NCBI GenBank assembly: GCA_017545325.1
Contig: JAFWOX010000120.1
Coordinates: forward strand, 1 to 8,962
DNA length: 8,962 bases
Direction of reading: 5' to 3'
Source: Oscillospiraceae bacterium
Lineage (GTDB): Bacteria; Bacillota_A; Clostridia; Oscillospirales; Oscillospiraceae
Of the stretch, positions 1 through 6,517 are shown piece after piece (position 1 is the first letter of the stretch; each line of letters opens with the position of its first letter). Position numbers and translations under genes: made by a program. A model generated the notes under the pieces. It did no database searches. It was given only the letters and a program-made list of their open reading frames with translations, and was not told the DNA's origin.

Positions 1-1615
1 GAATCTGAATCCTGGCTTCGCGGGTTATATCGAGAGCGGAGCGAATGACCTCGGGGATGAGGCCGTCGTTCTTAAGGTCCATCTGGATGGCGGTGATGCC
101 GGCCTTCGTGCCTGCTACCTTGAAGTCCATCTCGCCGTGGAAGTCCTCCACGCCCTGAATATCGATAAAGGTGTTCCACTTATCCCCATCGGAGATGAGG
201 CCGCAGGAGATGCCGGCAACCGGAGCCTTGATGGGTACGCCCGCATCCATCAGCGCCAGGGTGGAGCCGCAGACGCTGCCCTGGGAGGTGGAGCCGTTGG
301 AGGAAAGGACCTCGCTCACCACGCGGATGGTGTAGGGGAATTCCTCGGGGCTGGGGATGACGGCGGCCAGGGCCTTCTCCGCCAGGGCGCCATGGCCGAT
401 CTCCCGGCGGCTGGCGCTGCGGGAGCCCTTGGCTTCGCCGGTGGAGAAGCCGGGGAAGTTATAATGGTGGATATACCGCTTGGTGGTCTCGGGCCAGATG
501 GTGTCCAGCTTCTGCTGAGCCTCCAGGGTATCCAGGGTGCAGATGGAGAGCACCTGGGTCTGGCCGCGGGTGAAAAGGCCGGAGCCGTGGACCCGGGGGA
601 TGAGGCCGACCTCCGCCGCCAGGGGGCGGATCTGGTTCATGGCGCGGCCGTCCACCCGCTTGCCCTGGAGCAGCCATTCCTTCACGACCTTCTTCTGGAT
701 CCGGTAGGTGATCTCCTCCCACTGGGCGGTGACCTCGGGATACTCCTCGCCGAACTCGGCGAAAACTTCCTCCGCAACGGCGTTCCACCGTTCCTCCCGG
801 ATGTTCTTGTCGTCCGTATCCATGGTGTACTTGGTCTTCTCGTAATACTCCTCCACGATCTTGGCGAATAGCTCCTCGTTGAAGGAGGTGTGTGCATAGG
901 TGAACTTGGGCTTGCCGATCTCCTCCACCATCCTGTCGATCAGGGCGATGGCGGGCTTGATGACCTCATGGGCCTTCATGATGCCGTCGAACATCACGTC
1001 CTCGGGGATCTCGCTGCCCTCGGCCTCGATCATGACGATCTTCTTCGCGGTTGCGGCGATGGTGACGGTCATGCGGGAGGTTTCCTTCTCCTCGGCGGTG
1101 GGGTTGAAGAGGTACTTCTCCCCATCCCAGCCCAGGACCACGCCGCCGATGGGCCCGTTCCAGGGCACGTCGGAGATGGCGGTGGCGGCGCTGGCGCCCA
1201 GCATGGCGGTGATCTCCGGGGAGCAGTCGGGATCCACGGAGAGCACGGTGCAGGTGATGACCACGTCATTGCGCAGGTCGGAGGGGAAGAGGGGGCGCAT
1301 GGGGCGGTCGATCATGCGGGAGGCCAGGGTGCCCTTCTCGGAGGGGCGGCCCTCACGGCGCAGGAAGCCGCCGGGGATGCGGCCGGCCGCATAGAGCTTT
1401 TCCTCGAAATCCACGTTCAGGGGGAAGTAGTCCACGCCCTCCTTGGGCCGGGGGGAAGCGGTGCAGCACACCAGAACGGTGGTCTCGCCGTACTTGGTGA
1501 GCACGGCGGCGTTGCACAGCTCGGCCAGCTTGCCCACCTCGAAGGAGAGGGGCCGGCCGGCGTATTCCATTTCATACTTTTTCTGGTTGGGGAATTCTCT
1601 GTGGGTAATGATCAT
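1..1615 (-). CDS. pnp: Polyribonucleotide nucleotidyltransferase (PNPase), 3' end outside the window
   Basis: PNPase degrades RNA 3'-to-5' by phosphorolysis, releasing nucleoside diphosphates, as a cytoplasmic trimer. Reading leftwards from the ATG at 1615, 538 codons stay open to the window edge, against about 700 residues in the family, so the KH and S1 RNA-binding domains should lie beyond position 1. The first RNase PH-like domain includes GRIPGGF near residues 78-84 and a following SRMIDRPMRPLFP-type segment. The second, catalytic RNase PH domain has YNFPGFSTGE near 385-394, then REIGHGALAEKAL. The catalytic aspartates matching E. coli D486 and D492 are D491 (in VEDFHGEMDF) and D497. The start is supported by an AAAGGAAA ribosome site just upstream and by the family N-terminus. 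It lies downstream of rpsO, the usual order in bacteria. No strong promoter of its own is visible. Confidence 0.97.
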   Translation of the reverse strand, partial: MIITHREFPNQKKYEMEYAGRPLSFEVGKLAELCNAAVLTKYGETTVLVCCTASPRPKEGVDYFPLNVDFEEKLYAAGRIPGGFLRREGRPSEKGTLASRMIDRPMRPLFPSDLRNDVVITCTVLSVDPDCSPEITAMLGASAATAISDVPWNGPIGGVVLGWDGEKYLFNPTAEEKETSRMTVTIAATAKKIVMIEAEGSEIPEDVMFDGIMKAHEVIKPAIALIDRMVEEIGKPKFTYAHTSFNEELFAKIVEEYYEKTKYTMDTDDKNIREERWNAVAEEVFAEFGEEYPEVTAQWEEITYRIQKKVVKEWLLQGKRVDGRAMNQIRPLAAEVGLIPRVHGSGLFTRGQTQVLSICTLDTLEAQQKLDTIWPETTKRYIHHYNFPGFSTGEAKGSRSASRREIGHGALAEKALAAVIPSPEEFPYTIRVVSEVLSSNGSTSQGSVCGSTLALMDAGVPIKAPVAGISCGLISDGDKWNTFIDIQGVEDFHGEMDFKVAGTKAGITAIQMDLKNDGLIPEVIRSALDITREARIQI

Positions 1616-1645
1616 TTCGTTTCCTTTCCGCAGACCCGTGCCCTT

Positions 1646-1696
1646 TAGCACTTGAACCAAAACGAAAACACCGTTTCCGCTTTCGTTCAACTGCTA
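1646..1696 (-). promoter_or_regulatory. Hairpin in the pnp 5' leader
   Basis: Two 12-base arms (1646-1657 and 1685-1696) pair with one mismatch, about 30 bases upstream of the pnp start codon. A shorter inner pairing of CGAAA/TTTCG type may extend the stem past a bulge. In E. coli, a leader hairpin of pnp is cut by RNase III and then trimmed by PNPase to repress its own synthesis. The hairpin here is seen directly; an autoregulatory role is inferred from that precedent only. Confidence 0.45.
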
Positions 1697-1739
1697 AAAA
1701 AGCCGGTGAACTGCTGTAAAATATAGTCGTCGGTTTGGG

Positions 1740-1770
1740 AAAAAGGGGCTGTTGCGAAAGCAACAGCCCC
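1740..1770 (-). terminator. Intrinsic terminator downstream of rpsO, upstream of pnp (hairpin copy 1)
   Basis: A perfect 11-bp stem (arms 1745-1755 and 1760-1770) closes a 4-base loop. Read on the minus strand it is followed at once by five T residues (1744-1740), giving a textbook intrinsic terminator for leftward transcripts from rpsO. An identical hairpin lies at 1997-2022 without the T run. Read-through or a separate weak promoter would then be needed for pnp. Confidence 0.75.
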
Positions 1771-1772
1771 CC

Positions 1773-1996
1773 AGACTGTAGACAAAGGGACAAAAGCCTC
1801 GCAGAGTTCGCGCCCGCAGGCGCGAATGAGATGAGAATCATTTTGGGGCGAAACTCATTTTTGCCCCAAAATACTGCTATCGCCGCAAGTGTCGAAGTGT
1901 ACGACCGAGGCGCGCAGCGGCGATGTCATCCTTCTCAACTCGGAGCCCAGCGTAGCGGGTCCGAGTTGAAGCGTGTCGACTTTGTCGACACGCTCA
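1773..1996. repeat. Palindrome-rich non-coding repeat element (MITE-like) between rpsO and pnp
   Basis: About 224 bp lie between two identical copies of a 28-bp hairpin sequence. Near its ends are imperfect terminal inverted repeats, TGTAGACAAA at 1777-1786 and TTTGTCGACA at 1981-1990 (9 of 10 matching). Inside are at least five perfect inverted repeats: 1807-1814/1819-1826 (8 bp), 1840-1849/1863-1872 (10 bp), 1879-1886/1917-1924 (8 bp), 1936-1944/1960-1968 (9 bp) and 1970-1980/1984-1994 (11 bp). No convincing protein is encoded. The make-up fits a dispersed intergenic repeat of the RUP/MITE kind, possibly a composite of several. Mobility is inferred; only the repeat structure is seen. Confidence 0.65.
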
Positions 1997-2022
1997 GGGG
2001 CTGTTGCGAAAGCAACAGCCCC
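1997..2022. repeat. Hairpin copy 2, just after the rpsO stop
   Basis: It is base-for-base identical to the hairpin at 1745-1770, including two further C residues (2023-2024), so 28 bp are repeated in direct orientation. It begins 10-12 bases past the rpsO stop codon. On the minus strand the stem is followed by TGAGCG rather than a T run, so it is a weak terminator at best but could protect the rpsO 3' end. It is probably the original rpsO terminator stem, separated from its T tract by the element at 1773-1996. Confidence 0.7.
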
Positions 2023-2033
2023 CCGCTAAGGAC

Positions 2034-2300
2034 TTACTTGCGGATGCCCAGCTTGGCGATGCAGGCGCGGTAACGCTCAATATCCTTCCGGGCCAGGTAA
2101 TCCAGAAGGCTGCGGCGCTTGCCGATCATTTTGAACAGGCCGCGGCGGGAATGGTTGTCCTTGGCATGGACCTTCAGATGCTCCGTGAGGTTGTTGATCC
2201 GGGCGGTGAGGATGGCGATCTGGACCTCGGGGGAGCCGGTATCGGTCTCATGGGTGCGGTTGCCTTCGATAATGGCGGTTTTTTCGTCCTTGAGCATCAT
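2034..2300 (-). CDS. rpsO: 30S ribosomal protein S15
   Basis: S15 is a primary 16S rRNA-binding protein that helps build the platform of the small subunit. The 88-residue product matches the usual 88-89 residues. Its core carries [40 protein letters not shown] and [10 protein letters not shown], the S15 signature; the conserved His, Asp and Ser of the rRNA-binding loop (H-x-x-D-N-H-S) are present. The start is the first of two adjacent ATG codons (2300 and 2297). AAAGGAAG lies 9 bases before the first. The reading frame is open to 2390, but the extra 30 residues are unlike S15 and fall in the leader, so that longer start is rejected. It is transcribed from the promoter at 2402-2430 with a leader of about 95 bases. 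Confidence 0.97.
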   Translation of the reverse strand: MMLKDEKTAIIEGNRTHETDTGSPEVQIAILTARINNLTEHLKVHAKDNHSRRGLFKMIGKRRSLLDYLARKDIERYRACIAKLGIRK

Positions 2301-2395
2301 GGGGGTATACTTCCTTTCTTCCTGTTTTGCCCGCATAGCTGAGTCGTGGGGGGAAAGGTACGGATCCCACCACCCGGCAAAGGGGCTCAATAAAC
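2301..2395 (-). promoter_or_regulatory. rpsO 5' leader, possible S15-responsive structure
   Basis: The leader is long for a ribosomal protein gene. It can fold with TTTGCC/GGCAAA (2376-2381 with 2326-2331) closing an inner stem formed by 2366-2373 and 2346-2353, with a bulge. Many bacteria use unrelated folded rpsO leaders that mimic the 16S site so that S15 represses its own translation. The pairing is visible; the regulatory role is inferred, and no known leader class is recognised. Confidence 0.35.
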
Positions 2396-2401
2396 CGTGT
2401 C

Positions 2402-2430
2402 ATTCTAACACAGGTTTCCTGGGTTGTAAA
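2402..2430 (-). promoter_or_regulatory. Sigma-A promoter for rpsO with a dyad over the -10
   Basis: On the minus strand, -35 TTTACA (2430-2425) and -10 TAGAAT (2407-2402) are separated by exactly 17 bp, each matching consensus at 5 of 6 positions. TG one base upstream of the -10 makes it an extended -10. Start of transcription is expected near 2395. A dyad with arms 2392-2400 and 2408-2417 (one bulged base) is centred on the -10 and could be an operator. Confidence 0.75.
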
Positions 2431-2503
2431 GGGGAAAGGGGAGAAAATTCAGAAAAAAACGGCCGGGAAGGGAGGAAGAACCCTACCCCCTGCGGCGGTC
2501 CTG

Positions 2504-2512
2504 TGGTATACT
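2504..2512 (+). promoter_or_regulatory. Extended -10 promoter for the ymdB operon
   Basis: TGGTATACT combines an extended -10 TG with a 5-of-6 -10 hexamer (TATACT, 2507-2512). It sits 37 bases before the ymdB start codon. No good -35 is seen 17 bp upstream, which is typical of extended -10 promoters. It diverges from the rpsO promoter with about 75 bp between the -10 centres. Confidence 0.6.
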
Positions 2513-2549
2513 GCCCGTAAGAAGACGGAAATAAAGGAGAGCTGCGGTC

Positions 2550-3332
2550 ATGGAGGTCAGGATCCTCGCCATCGGGGACGTGGTGGCGAAAAGCGGTCTG
2601 GAGCTGGTTTCCCGAAAGCTCCGGGGCGTGAAAAAACTCACCGGGGCGGATTTTATCGTGGTGAACGGGGAAAACGCCTCCGGCGTGGGGATCACCCCCC
2701 GGCAGGCGGAAGAGCTGCTGGATGCGGGGGCGGACGCTGTCACCCTGGGGAACCACGCCTTTCAGAAGACGGAGATCCTGGATATGCTGGACGATAATCC
2801 CCGCCTCCTCCGGCCCCATAATTACGCCCCCCAGGCTCCCGGGGTGGGATGGCGGCTCCTGGAGGCGCCCTTCGGTCCCGTTCTGCTCATGAACCTCATC
2901 GGGCGCTGCAATATGGACTTCGGGCCGGATAATCCCTTCGCCGCCGCGGACCGCATCCTGCGGGAGGCGGGGGACCGGGCGAAGGTGCGGCTGCTGGATT
3001 TCCATGCGGAAGCCACCTCGGAGAAGCTGGCCATGGGCTGGTATCTGGACGGGCGGGTCTCCGCGGTCTGGGGCACCCACACCCATGTGCAGACCGCCGA
3101 CCACCGGGTCCTTCCCGGGGGTACCGGGTACATCACGGACCTGGGCATGACCGGTCCCCGGGATTCCGTGCTGGGGATCGACCCGGAGCAGAGCATCCGC
3201 ATGTTCCTGGGCTATCCCCGGGAGCGGTATTCCGCCGCCCCGGGACCCGTCAAGCTGGAGGGCGCCGTATTCACCGTTGATCCCGCGGAGGGCCGCTGCC
3301 TGGAGGTGCGGCCCCTGCGCATGGAGGACTGA
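2550..3332 (+). CDS. ymdB: YmdB-type metallophosphoesterase (2',3'-cyclic nucleotide phosphodiesterase, TIGR00282 family)
   Basis: B. subtilis YmdB hydrolyses cyclic nucleotides, with activity reported on 2',3'-cyclic species, and influences biofilm and motility choice. The 260-residue length fits the family (about 264). The dinuclear metal-site ligands are all present: D10 in IGDVV, E41-N42 in NGENASG, N68-H69 in LGNHA, H152 in DFHAEATSEK, and H177 and H179 in GTHTHVQTAD. The family segments GWYLDGR and YITDLGMTGP are also intact, so it should be active and cytoplasmic. AAGGAGA lies 9 bases before the ATG. It is the first gene of the rightward operon; its TGA ends 2 bases before the next ATG. 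In B. subtilis the gene neighbours rny, whereas here it sits beside a YhaO/YhaN-like pair. Family assignment is firm; the physiological role is inferred. Confidence 0.93.
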   Translation: MEVRILAIGDVVAKSGLELVSRKLRGVKKLTGADFIVVNGENASGVGITPRQAEELLDAGADAVTLGNHAFQKTEILDMLDDNPRLLRPHNYAPQAPGVGWRLLEAPFGPVLLMNLIGRCNMDFGPDNPFAAADRILREAGDRAKVRLLDFHAEATSEKLAMGWYLDGRVSAVWGTHTHVQTADHRVLPGGTGYITDLGMTGPRDSVLGIDPEQSIRMFLGYPRERYSAAPGPVKLEGAVFTVDPAEGRCLEVRPLRMED

Positions 3333-3334
3333 TT

Positions 3335-4420
3335 ATGCTGCGTTTTTTGCATGCCGCGGATTTTCATCTGGATTCCCCCTTCGCCGCCCTGGGCGGGGAG
3401 AAGGCCGCCCTCCGGCGGCAGGAGCAGCGGAGGCAGCTCCGGGAGCTGGCCGACCTGGCGGAGGGGACCGATCTGGTGCTCCTGGCCGGGGACCTGCTGG
3501 ACAGCGTCAGGGCCTACGGGGAGACCCGGGAGGCCCTGCAGGAGTTCTTCCGCTGTCTCCCCATGCCTGTGTTCATCGCCCCGGGAAACCACGATTCCTA
3601 TATCCCCCAGAGCCCCTACACCCGTATGGAGCTGCCGGAGAACGTCCATATCTTCACCCAGACAAAGCCGGAGCGTATCCCCCTGCCGGAGCTGGGCTGC
3701 ACCGTATGGGGCGCAGCCTTCCGGAGCGAGCGGGCGGAGGCCCCTCTCCGGGGCTTTCGCGCGGTGGAGGACGGGAACCTTCAGCTCATGGTGGTCCATG
3801 GGGAGGTGACAGAGGGAAACAGCAAATACGGGCCTATCACCCAGGAGGATATCGCCGCCTCCGGCCTCAGTTACCTGGCACTGGGGCACAAACACGGTTT
3901 CAGCGGGCTGCAGCGGGCGGGAAAAACCTGGTGGGCCTACCCCGGCTGCACCCTGGGCCGGGGCTTCGACGAAACCGGGGAGAAGGGCGTGCTGCTGGGG
4001 ACCCTGGAGGGGGAGGACTGCGCCCTGGAATTCCGCCCCCTGTCCGGGCGGCGGTACCGGGACTTGGAGGTGGACGTCACCGGAGCGGAGAGCCCGGAGC
4101 AGGCGGCCCTGGCCGTCCTGTCCCCGGATTGGCGGGAGGATATCCTGCGCATCACCCTCCGGGGAGAATGGGAGACGAAGCCGGGAACAGAGAGCCTGAG
4201 GGAAGCCCTGGAGGATCGCTGCTGGAGCCTCACCCTCCGGGACGAGACCCGGCTCACCCGGGATATCTGGAAGATGGCGGACGAGGATACCCTCCGGGGG
4301 GCCTTCCTGCGGATCCTCCGGAAGCAGTATGAGGCGGCGGGAGAAGGGGAACAGCGGGAGCGCATCACCCGGGCGGCCCGCTTCGGCCTGGCCGCCATGG
4401 AAGACAGGGAGGATATGTGA
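3335..4420 (+). CDS. SbcD/YhaO-like metallophosphoesterase (putative DNA exonuclease subunit)
   Basis: It resembles the Mre11/SbcD nuclease family and most closely the YhaO branch, which pairs with an SMC-like ATPase. The 361 residues are a little shorter than B. subtilis YhaO (about 408). Phosphoesterase motifs are complete: D9-x-H11 (DFHLD), G52-D53 (LLAGDLLD), G84-N85-H86-D87, H155 (MVVHGE) and G184-H185-K-H187. After these, YPGCTLGRGFDETGEKG (near 202-218) is typical of YhaO. The C-terminal 130 residues probably form the capping or ATPase-contact region. GGAGG lies 7 bases before the ATG, overlapping the end of ymdB, and the next ATG begins 2 bases after this stop. Translational coupling and family precedent indicate a complex with the ATPase encoded next. 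Nuclease polarity and substrate cannot be told from sequence. Confidence 0.9.
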   Translation: MLRFLHAADFHLDSPFAALGGEKAALRRQEQRRQLRELADLAEGTDLVLLAGDLLDSVRAYGETREALQEFFRCLPMPVFIAPGNHDSYIPQSPYTRMELPENVHIFTQTKPERIPLPELGCTVWGAAFRSERAEAPLRGFRAVEDGNLQLMVVHGEVTEGNSKYGPITQEDIAASGLSYLALGHKHGFSGLQRAGKTWWAYPGCTLGRGFDETGEKGVLLGTLEGEDCALEFRPLSGRRYRDLEVDVTGAESPEQAALAVLSPDWREDILRITLRGEWETKPGTESLREALEDRCWSLTLRDETRLTRDIWKMADEDTLRGAFLRILRKQYEAAGEGEQRERITRAARFGLAAMEDREDM

Positions 4421-4421
4421 G

Positions 4422-5885
4422 ATGCAGATCCGGAAAATGCGTGCGGTATTCGGCGGCCTGCAGGATGCGGAGCTGGAGCTGCAGCCAGGCCTGAACATCC
4501 TGCGCTCCGGGAACGAAACGGGAAAATCCACCTGGAGCCGGTTCATCCGGGCGATGATTTACGGGATATCCACCGCTGAGCGGGCGAAGCAGGGCAGTCT
4601 GCCGGACAAGACCCGGTATCTCCCCTGGAACGGCGCTGCCATGCAGGGACGCATGGACCTGGTCTGGGAAGGGAAGGAGATCACCCTCACCCGGGGCACC
4701 GTCAGCGCGGGGAAGCCCATGGGGCCCTGCACGGCGGTGCTCACCGGCACCGGGGAGAAGGTGCCGGAGCTCCAGGGGGCGGATATCGGGGAAAAGCTCC
4801 TGGGGGTGTCCGAGCCGGTGTTCCGGCGCAGCGCCTATCTCTCCGGCGCGGAGCTGCGGGTGGATGCGGACCGGGAGCTGGAGAAGCGGCTGATGCGCCT
4901 GGTCACCTCCGGGGAGGACCTGAGCACGGCCCGGGAGGCAGAGGAACGGCTGCGCCGGTGGCAGAGAAAACGCCGCGGGCGGGGCCAGAGCGGCGCCATC
5001 TCCGAGGCGGAGCGGGCGCTGGAGGAAAAGAACAAGGCCCTGGGAAGGCTGGAGGAAGGGACAAGGCGCCTGGAAAGCCTCCGCGGGGAACGGGATCGGC
5101 TGCAGGAGCTGCAGAAGACCCTGAGCCTGGAGCTTCGGCTCCACCGCCGGGACGCCCTTCTGGAGCGTCGGCGCAGACTGGCTGCGGCGGAGGAGGAGGC
5201 CGGAGAACTGGAGGAAAGGGCCGGACGCCTGGAGGAGGAGCGGGCGGGCCGGACGATGGAGACGGCGGACGCCCTCCGGGCGGCGGCGGTGCGCCTGGAG
5301 GAGGCGGAGAAGGACCGGGCTGCCATGGAGGATACCCTGCGCTCCGCCCGGGAGGAAAGGGAGCGGCTCCCCGACCCGGATTCGGTTCCCCGTCAGCCGG
5401 GCAGAGGCCCGGGGATCCTGCTGATCCTTCTGGGCGTCCTGATCGCGGCCTTCGGCGTTCTGGCCCTGCTGCGCCCGGCGGCGCTCGGTCTGCCGGGCTG
5501 GGCGGGATACCTGATGCCCGCGTTTCTCCTGCTGGCGATCCCCGGCATCCTTCTGCTGCGGAAGGCCGCCAACCGGGAAGCGGCCATCCGGCTGGAGCGG
5601 CAGACGGAGCTGGAGCGGGCGGAGGCCGGGTCCAGGAGCTGGAGCGGCAGCTCCGGGGGGACGAGGAGGAGACGGAGGAATGCGCCGCCGCGCTGGATCG
5701 GGCGAAGGAAGCCGCCCGCTGCGGCCGGGAGGAGGAACCCAGGGCCGCGGCAGACCGGCTGGACGCCCTGCTGGCGGAGCTGGAGAAGGCCCGCAGCGGG
5801 GCGAAGGCCGCCCGCCGGCTGGCGGAGACCCTGGCGGACGCCATGGATGAGGAGCCGGAGGCGCTGGAGGGAGAGACCAGCATGA
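4422..5885 (+). CDS. N-terminal piece of the YhaN-like ATPase, as the sequence stands
   Basis: Read literally, translation from 4422 ends at the TGA at 5883-5885, giving 487 residues. Roughly residues 1-402 are genuine: Walker A lobe, coiled coil and both membrane helices. From about residue 403 (codon 5628) onwards the sequence becomes a low-complexity run rich in Arg, Pro and Trp, the mark of reading GC-rich DNA in the wrong frame. The piece lacks signature and Walker B motifs and could not hydrolyse ATP by itself. Confidence 0.7.
   Translation: MQIRKMRAVFGGLQDAELELQPGLNILRSGNETGKSTWSRFIRAMIYGISTAERAKQGSLPDKTRYLPWNGAAMQGRMDLVWEGKEITLTRGTVSAGKPMGPCTAVLTGTGEKVPELQGADIGEKLLGVSEPVFRRSAYLSGAELRVDADRELEKRLMRLVTSGEDLSTAREAEERLRRWQRKRRGRGQSGAISEAERALEEKNKALGRLEEGTRRLESLRGERDRLQELQKTLSLELRLHRRDALLERRRRLAAAEEEAGELEERAGRLEEERAGRTMETADALRAAAVRLEEAEKDRAAMEDTLRSAREERERLPDPDSVPRQPGRGPGILLILLGVLIAAFGVLALLRPAALGLPGWAGYLMPAFLLLAIPGILLLRKAANREAAIRLERQTELERAEAGSRSWSGSSGGTRRRRRNAPPRWIGRRKPPAAAGRRNPGPRQTGWTPCWRSWRRPAAGRRPPAGWRRPWRTPWMRSRRRWRERPA
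5625..5632 (+). other. Frameshift junction in the YhaN-like gene
   Basis: Codons are convincing in frame up to GCC at 5625 (LERAEA), and convincing in the -1 frame from GTC at 5630 (VQELERQL). Between them lies a run of three G (5628-5630). One extra G restores a continuous 698-codon gene. No A-rich or X-XXY-YYZ slippery heptamer is visible, which argues against programmed -1 recoding. Confidence 0.75.
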
Positions 5886-6517
5886 GCCGGGCAGAGGCGG
5901 AGCGCCGACTGGGGGAGACGGAATACGGCCTCCGGGAGACGGAGCGGGCCCTGACCCGGGAGGAGACCATGTTCGGCCTGCTGGGAGATCCTCTGGTCCT
6001 GGCCTCCGAGGCGGAGGCCCTTCAGGAGACCATCGCCGCCGGAGAGAGGGAGTACGCCGCCCTGGACCTGGCCGAGCAGGCGCTGGCCGAGGCGGGCAGA
6101 CAGATGCAGAGCCGTTTCGCCCCGCTGATCAGCCGGGAAGCCGGCCTGCTGTTGAAGACCCTCACCGGCGGCCGGTATACCGGGATATACTTTGATCGGG
6201 ATATGCGCTTTTCCGTACAGCCCGCGGACGACCTGGAGTCCCGGTCCCTGGAATACCTCAGCGAGGGGACGAAGAACCAGGTCTACCTGGCGGTGAGGCT
6301 GGCCATCTGCCGTCTGGCCCTGGGGGAGGAGGATCCCTGCCCCCTGATCCTGGACGATGTTCTGCTGACCTTTGACGATACCCGGGCGAAACGCGCCCTG
6401 CGTCTGCTCCTGGAGCTGTCCCGGGACCGGCAGATCCTGATGTTCACCTGCAGCGGGCGGGAGGAGGAGCTGCTCAGGGAGATCCGAAAGGAGGAGGAAG
6501 AATGCCTTCCGCAATGA
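5630..6517 (+). CDS. C-terminal piece of the YhaN-like ATPase, in the -1 frame
   Basis: From 5630 the coding pattern continues in the -1 frame with VQELERQLRGDEEE, further heptad-like coiled coil, GGRYTGIYFDRDMRFSVQ, the signature at about 6257-6292 and Walker B at about 6344-6379, ending at the TGA at 6515-6517. The frame is open much further upstream (to 4958), but that part is a Gly/Pro/Arg-rich shadow of the N-terminal piece. It has no convincing start of its own; the ATG at 5843 is in frame but has only a weak ribosome site. The end overlaps the next gene by 16 bases. Confidence 0.7.
   Translation, partial: VQELERQLRGDEEETEECAAALDRAKEAARCGREEEPRAAADRLDALLAELEKARSGAKAARRLAETLADAMDEEPEALEGETSMSRAEAERRLGETEYGLRETERALTREETMFGLLGDPLVLASEAEALQETIAAGEREYAALDLAEQALAEAGRQMQSRFAPLISREAGLLLKTLTGGRYTGIYFDRDMRFSVQPADDLESRSLEYLSEGTKNQVYLAVRLAICRLALGEEDPCPLILDDVLLTFDDTRAKRALRLLLELSRDRQILMFTCSGREEELLREIRKEEEECLPQ

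Larger units (their letters stand above)
4422..6517 (+). pseudogene. YhaN-like SMC/SbcC-type ATPase with two mid-protein membrane helices, interrupted by a one-base frameshift
   Basis: Taken together the two frames give a 698-residue P-loop ATPase of the YhaN branch of the Rad50/SbcC family, the expected partner of the upstream nuclease. In order: N-terminal lobe with Walker A near 29-37 (SGNETGKST); coiled coil to about residue 325; two hydrophobic helices near 331-352 and 361-383; further coiled coil; then C-terminal lobe with signature LSEGTKNQVYLA (S near 614) and Walker B LILDDVLLTFDD (near 642-653). Homologues such as B. subtilis YhaN (about 963 residues) are longer, so the coiled coils are short here. 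The start at 4422 has GGGAGG 9 bases upstream; a longer in-frame start at 4329 overlaps the nuclease gene and adds unrelated residues. The frame shifts by one near 5628, so as written only a truncated protein is made. This is a sequencing error, a recent inactivation or, less likely, recoding. Confidence 0.85.

Noticed and set aside
890..1648. 252-codon plus-strand frame opposite pnp
   Set aside because: The minus strand encodes clear PNPase with catalytic residues; the plus-strand product is Gly/His-rich and featureless.
1745..2024. The two identical hairpins as a CRISPR array
   Set aside because: Only two units about 224 bp apart, no regularly sized spacers and no cas genes.
1735..2073. 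112-codon plus-strand frame across the element between rpsO and pnp
   Set aside because: It runs through hairpins and into rpsO antisense, repeats the same short peptide because of the duplicated hairpin, and has no ribosome site.
2301..2390. N-terminal extension of rpsO by 30 residues
   Set aside because: The extension is unlike S15, has no ribosome site and would begin almost at the predicted transcription start.
3212..4546. Long open frame (444 codons) on the minus strand opposite the YhaO-like gene
   Set aside because: Low-complexity Pro/Gly/Leu/Gln sequence with no motif; it is a high-GC shadow of a well-supported plus-strand gene.
4958..5629. Upstream part of the -1 frame that contains the ATPase C-terminus
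   Set aside because: It is Gly/Pro/Arg-rich and featureless here, while the other frame encodes coiled coil and membrane helices; the real C-terminal reading begins near 5630.
5625..5632. Programmed -1 ribosomal frameshift in the ATPase
   Set aside because: No slippery heptamer at the junction; an indel is simpler. It is kept open only as a check in the findings.
4903..5970. 355-codon minus-strand open frame rich in Ser, Arg and Pro
   Set aside because: Antisense of coiled-coil coding sequence in GC-rich DNA; no ribosome site or recognisable domain.
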